Source: JAKSUT01 sp045616505 | Lineage (GTDB): Bacteria; Cyanobacteriota; Vampirovibrionia; Gastranaerophilales; Gastranaerophilaceae | Assembly (NCBI GenBank): GCA_045616505.1 | Contig: JAZLGV010000024.1 | Span: forward strand, 1-27,172 | DNA length: 27,172 nt | Reading direction: 5' to 3' | Shown: positions 21,485 through 27,172 of the stretch, one piece after another | Numbering within the stretch: the first letter of the stretch is position 1 | How the letters are laid out: every line of letters starts with the position of its first letter | Notes under the pieces: model-generated | Databases searched by the model: none | Told to the model about the DNA's origin: nothing | Seen by the model: the letters and a program-made list of their open reading frames with translations, nothing else | Program-made: the position numbers and the translations under genes

Positions 21485-22696
21485 CACAATTTCTTCAAGA
21501 ACAATTTTGACATGAGAATATGTCAAACCACCTTGTAAATAAACTGCAAAAGGCGGACGCATAGGCCCATCAGCAGAAAGTTCCAAAGTTGCACCTTCAA
21601 TAAAAGTACCACCTGCCATAATAACTTCGCTATCATATCCTGGAATTTTTTCAGGAATTGGTGTTACATAAGCATTAATAGGCGACAATGATTGAACTGT
21701 TCTGCAAAATTGTTCTAAAGGTTCTGGAGCATTAAATTCAATTGTTTGAATAATATCTGTTCTTTTTTCAACATATTTTGGAGTTGAAACATAACCCATA
21801 TCTTCAAAGATTTTTGAAGCCAAAATTGCACCTTTGACAGCATCTGAAACAACAGAAGGTGCCATAAACAAACCTTGAAAAATCAATCTATGCTGATTTA
21901 ACATAGCTCCACCTTCACACCCAATACCTGGAGCAGTAAGTCTTTGAGCAGCTTGTTCAACCAAATCTTCACGACCTGCAACATAACCGCCTGTTTCAAC
22001 AATTCCACCGCCAGGGTTTTTAATTAAAGAACCTGCAATCAAATCAGCGCCAACTTCTAAAGGTTCTTTTTCCTCTACAAATTCCCCGTAACAATTATCC
22101 ACAAAGCAGATACATTCAGGATTTTTAGATTTTACAATTTTTATAATTTTTTCTATCGTTGCAATATCCAAAGATTTTCGTGTAGAATAACCTCTTGAGC
22201 GTTGGATTGTAACCATATTACAAGATTTATCAATTTTTTGCTCTAACAAATCAAAATCAACTTCTAAATTTTCTGTTAAAGGAATTTCATCATACAAAAC
22301 ACCATATCCGATTAATGAAGCACGTTTATCACCACGAGTCCCAATAACTTCTTCCATAGTATCGTATGGAGTTCCTGCAACTGAAATAAGCTTTTCTCCG
22401 ACTCTTAAATTACCCATCAAGGCACATGCTAAAGCATGTGTACCTGATACAAAATGAGTTCTAACAATAGCTTTTTCAGCCTTAAAAACTTGAGCAAAAA
22501 CTTTATCTAAAACTTCTCTGCCCATATCATCATGACCGTAACCTGAAACAGTATAAAAATGTTCAGGTGCAACTTTATTATCAAAAAAAGCATCTAATAC
22601 TTTTCTTTGATTAAAATCTCTAACCTTGTTTACATAATCAAATTGTACTTCTAAAGATTTTTCAACTTTATTTATATCAAAATTTTCATACATCAT
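21467..22696 (-). CDS. PLP-dependent methionine gamma-lyase/YnbB-family protein
   Basis: A 409-residue fold-type I PLP enzyme of the family long labelled aluminium-resistance or methionine gamma-lyase-like. Visible features are YTVSGYGHDDMGRE (48-61), HFVSGTHALACAL, PLP-binding D200 in CFVDNCYGEF, Schiff-base lysine K226 in GSLIKNPGGG, and the family glycine-rich TGGYVAGR. It is related to Cys/Met metabolism enzymes and is predicted to cleave a C-S bond, but the true substrate is not established. It is a single-gene unit convergent with the unknown membrane protein. No Shine-Dalgarno sequence precedes the paired ATG codons. A weak TTGAAA-16-TATCGT promoter ends six bases upstream, hinting at another leaderless message. 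Confidence 0.9.
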   Translation of the reverse strand: MMYENFDINKVEKSLEVQFDYVNKVRDFNQRKVLDAFFDNKVAPEHFYTVSGYGHDDMGREVLDKVFAQVFKAEKAIVRTHFVSGTHALACALMGNLRVGEKLISVAGTPYDTMEEVIGTRGDKRASLIGYGVLYDEIPLTENLEVDFDLLEQKIDKSCNMVTIQRSRGYSTRKSLDIATIEKIIKIVKSKNPECICFVDNCYGEFVEEKEPLEVGADLIAGSLIKNPGGGIVETGGYVAGREDLVEQAAQRLTAPGIGCEGGAMLNQHRLIFQGLFMAPSVVSDAVKGAILASKIFEDMGYVSTPKYVEKRTDIIQTIEFNAPEPLEQFCRTVQSLSPINAYVTPIPEKIPGYDSEVIMAGGTFIEGATLELSADGPMRPPFAVYLQGGLTYSHVKIVLEEIVKKLNK

Positions 22697-22750
22697 ACAA
22701 AAACGATACTAAAAAAATATAAATTTTCAAGATAAAACTTAATAATTGGG

Positions 22751-22779
22751 TTGTAAAAGAAATGTTTATTATTTAAAAT
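22751..22779 (+). promoter_or_regulatory. Promoter of yjbQ
   Basis: TTGTAA (22751-22756), a 17-base spacer and TAAAAT (22774-22779). The start would be near 22786, leaving the AAGGAG ribosome-binding site before the ATG at 22803. Confidence 0.65.
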
Positions 22780-22802
22780 AAAGTGTCATAAGGAGAAAAT
22801 AA

Positions 22803-23219
22803 ATGCCAGTAATTAATGAAAAATTTGTTGTACACACACAAGGTTTTACAGACATCATCGATATTACAAAAAGTATTCAAAATTGCGTATATAGACATTC
22901 ATTACAAAGCGCATCTGTACTTGTATATGTAGCAGGTAGTACCGCATCAATAACACATATTGAATTTGAACCAGGATTATTGGTTGATTTACCTGAAGCA
23001 TTAGAAACAATTGCTCCAACAGGAAAAGAATATCACCACGATTCAACATGGCACGATGGAAATGGTTATGCACATTTAAGAGCTTCCATCATCGGAAATT
23101 CAACTTCAATCCCATTAATAGAAGGAGCATTACAACTTGGCACATGGCAACAAATTGTGTTAATTGATTTTGATAACAAGCCAAGAAACAGAACTGTTTA
23201 TGTTCAAATTATCAATTAA
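22803..23219 (+). CDS. yjbQ: YjbQ/UPF0047-family protein (secondary thiamine-phosphate synthase-like)
   Basis: A 138-residue protein covering the whole small UPF0047 domain. The conserved features are present: the Glu in ITHIEFEPGLLVDLPEALE, the YHHDSTWHDGNGYAHLRAS histidine cluster (about 79-97), a GNSTSIPLIEGALQLGTWQQIVLIDFD stretch, and the RNRTVYVQI end. The fragment usually reading HTTA is GSTA here, as in one branch of the family. Members have been reported with weak thiamine-phosphate synthase activity, but the physiological role is unclear. AAGGAG precedes ATG. It is probably monocistronic; ftsZ follows after 149 bases with its own promoter. Confidence 0.9.
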   Translation: MPVINEKFVVHTQGFTDIIDITKSIQNCVYRHSLQSASVLVYVAGSTASITHIEFEPGLLVDLPEALETIAPTGKEYHHDSTWHDGNGYAHLRASIIGNSTSIPLIEGALQLGTWQQIVLIDFDNKPRNRTVYVQIIN

Positions 23220-23243
23220 AATGTAATAATTTCGTTACAAAAG

Positions 23244-23260
23244 AAAACGCAAAGTGTTTT
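23244..23260 (+). terminator. Weak terminator candidate after yjbQ
   Basis: A seven-base-pair stem (AAAACGC with GTGTTTT, one G-U) around a three-base loop, followed by TTGTATT. A separate palindrome (23279-23296, AAGAAAAA/TTTTTCTT) lies further on. Either could end yjbQ transcripts, but both are weak. Confidence 0.3.
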
Positions 23261-23303
23261 TGTATTAAAATTATTATTAAGAAAAAAATTTTTCTTTACT
23301 AAT

Positions 23304-23331
23304 TTGATTGTTTAAAATAATATGTTAGTAT
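23304..23331 (+). promoter_or_regulatory. Possible ftsZ promoter
   Basis: TTGATT (23304-23309), a 16-base spacer and TAGTAT (23326-23331), about 38 bases before the GTG start. The match is moderate, and an overlapping TATATT (23329-23334) is an alternative -10. Confidence 0.35.
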
Positions 23332-23368
23332 ATTAAAGGTTAGATAGATAATATAAGAGGAATGATAA

Positions 23369-24574
23369 GTGGAAAATTTTGGACCAGATATATTTGGAAG
23401 AAAAGAATCATTACAACAACAAACACCAAGAGTAAGCCCTGCAAAAATTAAAGTAATTGGTGTTGGCGGTGGCGGTGGAAACGCAGTTAGCCGTATGATT
23501 AAATCAGGGTTGTCAGGTGTTGAATTTTGGTTAATGAACACTGACTTACAAGTTTTAAACACATCTAGTTGCAAAAATAAAATTCAACTTGGTCCAAAAC
23601 TTACAAACGGCTTAGGTGCTGGTGGTGAACCTCAAACTGGTGAAAAAGCAGCAGAAGAAGCACAACAAGAAATTACAGAAGCATTAGAAGGTGCAGATAT
23701 GGTATTTGTCACTGCTGGTATGGGCGGTGGAACAGGTACTGGTGCAGCTCCTGTTATTGCTAAAATCGCAAAAGAATTAGACATCTTAACAATTGGTGTA
23801 GTTACAAAACCTTTCTCTTTTGAAGGAAAACGTAGAGCTAACCAAGCAGAACAAGGTTTAGAAAAACTTAGAGAATCAGTTGATGCTCTTGTTGTTATTC
23901 CAAACGACAGATTATTAGATGTAGTTGATAAAAGATTATCTCTAGAAGGTGCATTCCTTGTAGTTGATGAAGTGTTGATGAGAGGTGTTCAAGGTATTTC
24001 TGACATCATCACAATTCCTGGTCTAATCAACGTTGACTTTGCTGATGTTAACAGCGTAATGCAAGCATCAGGTTCAGCATTGATGGGTATCGGTCAAAGT
24101 GAAGGTGAAGGAAGAGCTGTTGAAGCTGCTAAAATTGCTATCAACTCACAACTTCTTGAAACTTCAATCAATGGTGCAAAAGGTGTTATCATTAACATCA
24201 CTGGTGGACCTGATATGACACTTCACGAAGTTACAGATGCAACAGAAATCATCAACGCAGCTATTCTTGATGATGCAAAAGTTATCATCGGTGCAGTTGT
24301 TGATGAAAAACTTCAAGGAAAAATCAAAATTACAGTTATTGCAACAGGTTTTGAATTAAAATCTCAAATGCCAATGAACCAAGGAACAGCTCAAAAATCA
24401 CTTAGCGCTATAGATTTCTTCTCTAGCTCATTCAGTGGTAATTCAGCTCAAACAGCTGCTCCAACTTCAACAATGCAACAACCTATGCAATCAACTCCAA
24501 TGCCTTCTCCACAAAGAACAGAAGCAAGTCCAAGTTACTCAACATTGGATATCCCTGATTTCTTAAAAGACTAG
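23369..24574 (+). CDS. ftsZ: Cell division protein FtsZ
   Basis: A 401-residue tubulin-like GTPase that forms the division ring at mid-cell. A short N-terminal tail (1-25) precedes the GTPase core with IGVGGGGGNAV (30-40) and tubulin signature GGGTGTG (119-125). The T7 catalytic loop is NVDFADVNSVM (222-232). A Ser/Thr/Gln/Pro-rich linker (about 340-390) leads to the conserved C-terminal peptide LDIPDFLKD (393-401), which binds membrane anchors and regulators. It starts with GTG, supported by AGAGG eight bases upstream; the ATG just before it is out of frame. FtsZ is not in a dcw cluster here, as is usual in Cyanobacteria. A strong terminator follows at 24608-24642. Confidence 0.97.
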   Translation: MENFGPDIFGRKESLQQQTPRVSPAKIKVIGVGGGGGNAVSRMIKSGLSGVEFWLMNTDLQVLNTSSCKNKIQLGPKLTNGLGAGGEPQTGEKAAEEAQQEITEALEGADMVFVTAGMGGGTGTGAAPVIAKIAKELDILTIGVVTKPFSFEGKRRANQAEQGLEKLRESVDALVVIPNDRLLDVVDKRLSLEGAFLVVDEVLMRGVQGISDIITIPGLINVDFADVNSVMQASGSALMGIGQSEGEGRAVEAAKIAINSQLLETSINGAKGVIINITGGPDMTLHEVTDATEIINAAILDDAKVIIGAVVDEKLQGKIKITVIATGFELKSQMPMNQGTAQKSLSAIDFFSSSFSGNSAQTAAPTSTMQQPMQSTPMPSPQRTEASPSYSTLDIPDFLKD

Positions 24575-24607
24575 GTAACGGTTAAATTAAAATTATAAAC
24601 ATTTTAT

Positions 24608-24642
24608 AAAAAAGAGTTAATTAAGAAAATTGACTCTTTTTT
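24608..24642 (+). terminator. Intrinsic terminator after ftsZ
   Basis: A 15-base-pair stem (24608-24622 and 24628-24642, AAAAAAGAGTTAATT with one G-U pair), a five-base loop and a T run. Confidence 0.88.
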
Positions 24643-24666
24643 ATAACTACAAAATAAGGAAAAAAT

Positions 24667-25149
24667 ATGCAAGTAAACACTATTAATTCAACACAAAATT
24701 TCGGAACAAAATGTATGATTGGCGAATTTTCAGCACGATTAGGTTTGAGAAATTGTGACGAAAATATAACAAAAAACATATATCAAGCATTAAAGAAAAT
24801 ATCAAAGAACAAAGCAAACGATACCTTGGTGCTAAGTCTTGGTACAAACGGAAAAACAGCAGATACAATATTAAATCTTTCTTATTTTGATGACTCAAAT
24901 AAATGCAAAAGTTTTATTTACTATAACTTAAAAAATTTAGAAAACATTAATACACTTTCAAAAAAAGGAATTAAAAAACTTATAACATGTGGTTACAATG
25001 TATTAACAGGAAAAACAGATAGCAAAGCAAGTAAAATTACACAACTTCCGGTATGCGATACGAATATACAACCATCAAAAAAGAATTTAGCAATGATTGA
25101 AAAGCTTATAAAAAAATTCGGCTTCGATGATTCTTCTCTTTTACACTAA
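24667..25149 (+). CDS. Hypothetical protein, 160 residues
   Basis: A 160-residue soluble protein of no recognised family, with AAGGA before ATG. It opens with a polar segment, STQNFGTK (8-15), then an alpha/beta-looking part rich in Lys and Asn. Four of its five cysteines lie at scattered positions (17, 30, 80 and about 108) without a metal-site pattern. A DTLVLSLGTNGKTADTILNLSYFD stretch (about 53-76) looks like paired beta strands. There is no signal peptide or membrane segment. It lies between the ftsZ terminator and the convergent hisS gene. The NFGTK opening is reminiscent of the SFKG motif in the unknown membrane protein at 20053. Confidence 0.7.
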   Translation: MQVNTINSTQNFGTKCMIGEFSARLGLRNCDENITKNIYQALKKISKNKANDTLVLSLGTNGKTADTILNLSYFDDSNKCKSFIYYNLKNLENINTLSKKGIKKLITCGYNVLTGKTDSKASKITQLPVCDTNIQPSKKNLAMIEKLIKKFGFDDSSLLH

Positions 25150-25151
25150 AA

Positions 25152-26390
25152 CTATTTCAAGCAATTTATGTAATCGCTTCTTGAAACAGTTTTTTGTTCA
25201 GAAGTTGCAAAATCTTTTATAGAAACTGTATTATTTGCAATTTCATCTTCGCAAACTATAACTGCACGACTTGCAACTTTTGAAGCTTTTTCAAGTTGTT
25301 TTCCAAATTTTTTACAAGCCAAATCAAAATCTGTAGAAAGACCTGCAGCTCTTAATTCATTTACAACTTTAAATGCCTCTGTAGAGTTTGAAGAAACAAC
25401 AAAAATATCAAGTTTGTTATCTACAATATCTGGCAATAAACTGTTTAATCTTTCCATTCCCATAGCAAAGCCAACAGCAGGGGTATCAACACCTCCTAAG
25501 TGTCTTACTAAGGAATCATATCTTCCGCCGCCACAAACGGCATTCTGAGAGCCCAAATTATTTGACTTAATCTCAAAAACAGTTCTGTTATAATAATCTA
25601 AACCTCTAACAAGAAGTCTATTAACAGAATATTTAATATTTAGAGCATCTAAATACTCTTTCACTTTATTAAAATGTTCACTACATTCATCACAAATATA
25701 TTCAGAAGTAATGACATTTTGTATTTCTTCAGAATTTAAAACTTCATTACATTCAGGAACTTTGCAATCTAAAAGACGCAAAGGATTTTTTTCAAATCTT
25801 TCTTGGCAATCAGGACACATATTAGCTAAATGTGGACGAATTGCATCTTTTAATTTTTTACTAAATGTTTCTCTGCAATTTGGACAACCCAAAGAATTTA
25901 TTTCAACATCTAAATCATTTAAACCAATTGATTTTAAATAATTTACAGCTAACAATATAACTTCAGCATCTGCAGAAGGCTCTTTTATACCAAACATTTC
26001 TACACCAACTTGGTGGAATTGTCTTTGTCTTCCGGCTTGAGGACGTTCATATCTGAACATTGGACCTTTATACCAAAGTTTCACTGGTGCTGGAAGTCTG
26101 TGCATACCGTTTTCAATGAAAGAACGAACAACACCTGCTGTGTTTTCAGGTCTTAAAGTTAAAGAACGTTCTGATTTTTCGAAAGAATACATTTCTTTAT
26201 TAACGATATCAGTAGTATCACCAACGCCACGTGCGAAAAGTTCAGTAGCTTCAAAAATTGGAGTTCTGATTTCTTTAAACCCAGCAAGTGAAAAAACTTC
26301 TTCAGCTTTTTTTTCTAAATTATACCATTTTGAAATTTCGGCGGGTAAAATATCTTTAGTACCCTTTTGTGCTTTAATAATATTTGCCAT
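25152..26390 (-). CDS. hisS: Histidyl-tRNA synthetase
   Basis: About 412 residues, a class II synthetase charging tRNA-His, whose gene is also in this window. Motif 1 follows KGTKDILP, TLRPENTAGVVRSFIE is present, motif 2 is YKGPMFRYERPQAGRQRQFHQ, the HisA motif is VRGLDYYNRTVFEI, and motif 3 is AVGFAMGMERL. The usual four-pair cysteine insertion (CPNC, CPDC, CKVPEC, CDEC) is intact, and an anticodon-binding domain ends the protein. The frame is open six codons further (to a TTG at 26408), but ATG at 26390 matches the family's N-terminus. A consensus promoter ends six bases before that ATG, so the longer start would fall in the promoter. No Shine-Dalgarno sequence is present. Confidence 0.95.
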   Translation of the reverse strand: MANIIKAQKGTKDILPAEISKWYNLEKKAEEVFSLAGFKEIRTPIFEATELFARGVGDTTDIVNKEMYSFEKSERSLTLRPENTAGVVRSFIENGMHRLPAPVKLWYKGPMFRYERPQAGRQRQFHQVGVEMFGIKEPSADAEVILLAVNYLKSIGLNDLDVEINSLGCPNCRETFSKKLKDAIRPHLANMCPDCQERFEKNPLRLLDCKVPECNEVLNSEEIQNVITSEYICDECSEHFNKVKEYLDALNIKYSVNRLLVRGLDYYNRTVFEIKSNNLGSQNAVCGGGRYDSLVRHLGGVDTPAVGFAMGMERLNSLLPDIVDNKLDIFVVSSNSTEAFKVVNELRAAGLSTDFDLACKKFGKQLEKASKVASRAVIVCEDEIANNTVSIKDFATSEQKTVSRSDYINCLK

Positions 26391-26396
26391 AGGCAA

Positions 26397-26425
26397 ATTG
26401 TAACGCAAATATAATAAAAAATCAA
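26397..26425 (-). promoter_or_regulatory. Promoter of hisS, leaderless arrangement
   Basis: On the minus strand, -35 TTGATT (26420-26425), a 17-base spacer and -10 TACAAT (26397-26402). The usual seven-base offset puts the transcription start at the A of the ATG (26390). Confidence 0.65.
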
Positions 26426-26462
26426 AACAAAATTTTTTATTAACAATTTAAAATCAGCAATA

Positions 26463-26500
26463 AAAAAGAGGTAACATCAAAATGATAATTACCTCTTTTT
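26463..26500 (-). terminator. Terminator of the rRNA operon
   Basis: A perfect 12-base-pair stem (AAAAAGAGGTAA at 26463-26474 and its complement at 26489-26500), with a possible inner ATCA/TGAT pairing. On the minus strand it is followed by a T run. It lies 11 bases beyond the 5S 3' end and separates rRNA transcription from hisS. Confidence 0.88.
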
Positions 26501-26510
26501 AAAAATAGAA

Positions 26511-26625
26511 TCTGGCAACGAGTTATCTTCCCAGGAAGTGGCCCTCCAAGTATTTTCACCGCTATGAGTCTTTACGACCGTGTTCGGGATGGGAACGGGT
26601 GGTTTCCTCACGCTTGGTCACCAGA
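26511..26625 (-). rRNA. rrf: 5S ribosomal RNA
   Basis: The reverse complement is a complete 5S rRNA of about 115 bases. Complementary ends (TCTGGTGA at the start, TTGCCAGA at the end) form helix I. The conserved CCATCCCGAACACGG loop region and a GGGAAGATAACTCGTTGCC-type end are present. It is the last gene of a minus-strand rRNA operon entering from the right edge. Confidence 0.95.
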
Positions 26626-26753
26626 AAATCTTCGTAGAATTTCTGTTGAACTAAATTATTCAAGAAATTCAAAGTGCAATTTGCACACTGAAAGCTGCAC
26701 AGAATTATAAACTAACGTATTCATCTTAACTTCCAAAGTGAAACTTTGGTAAT
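26626..26753 (-). other. 23S-5S spacer
   Basis: About 128 bases without a tRNA or ORF. It contains the palindromes GTGCAA/TTGCAC (26674-26686) and CCAAAG/CTTTGG (26733-26749), probably processing or antitermination structures. The 23S boundary is approximate. Confidence 0.6.

Positions 26754-27172
<419 letters not shown>

Noticed and set aside
23234..23241. GTTACAAA as an HLR1 site near ftsZ
   Set aside because: A single half-site with no second copy ten bases away; expected by chance in AT-rich DNA.
23362..23450. ATG-started 29-codon frame just before the ftsZ GTG
   Set aside because: Its ATG is at the edge of the AGAGG ribosome-binding site with no spacing, it is out of frame with ftsZ, and it runs into the ftsZ coding sequence.
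26391..26408. Six-codon N-terminal extension of hisS starting at TTG
   Set aside because: It would fall within and next to the promoter elements; the family's N-terminus aligns with the ATG at 26390.

Overview
This 27.2 kb window is an AT-rich bacterial chromosome segment (by eye about one-third GC or less in the protein genes, with the rRNA clearly richer). It most likely comes from a non-photosynthetic relative of Cyanobacteria, the Melainabacteria/Vampirovibrionia and probably gut Gastranaerophilales. The main evidence is a response regulator at 293-1036 that reads as cyanobacterial RpaB. It sits among anaerobic or fermentative redox genes (EtfAB, an NfnA/SudB-like flavoprotein), with no photosynthesis gene in sight. 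The assignment is inference; no database was searched.

Layout. 1-101: 3' end of an unidentified gene, then a strong hairpin terminator. 201-1036 (-): tRNA-His(GTG) and rpaB. 1209-6430 (-): a compact electron-transfer run read from the right as an NfnA/SudB-like flavoprotein, a 58-residue four-cysteine protein, etfB, etfA, then recG. 6502-6858 (-) and 6923-8254 (+): a small membrane protein diverging from an M16 peptidase; both appear to be leaderless. 8259-11379 (-): an overlapping operon of a GT2-like membrane protein, TatD and TlyA. 11513-13151 (+): ilvE overlapping an MlaE-type permease. 13214-13762 (-): an EF-hand protein. 13917-16717 (+): tyrS-cysK-cysE, joining tyrosyl-tRNA charging to cysteine synthesis. 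16808-19745 (+): a FliA/WhiG-type sigma factor, a reduced-zinc DnaJ-like protein and an exported HAD-family protein. 19746-20052: a leader with a strong promoter, two micro-ORFs and what looks like a transcription attenuator. 20053-21462 (+): an unknown membrane protein. 21467-22696 (-): an MGL/YnbB-family PLP enzyme. 22803-25149 (+): YjbQ, FtsZ and an unknown small protein. 25152-26390 (-): hisS. 26511-27172 (-): 5S rRNA and the 3' end of 23S rRNA.

Two parts deserve most attention. The first is the 19746-19926 leader, where a loop sequence is exactly complementary to the 5' arm of a downstream terminator, in a classic 1-2-3-4 attenuator arrangement with a short leader peptide. The second is the etfAB locus, which carries an NfnA-type subunit without an adjacent NfnB-type partner and, in its place, a tiny four-cysteine protein. 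A third theme is several genes whose -10 box lies 6-8 bases from the start codon with no Shine-Dalgarno sequence (hisS, the dnaJ-like gene, the 6858/6923 divergent pair). This suggests leaderless mRNAs alongside ordinary Shine-Dalgarno genes. Most of the rest is core housekeeping.
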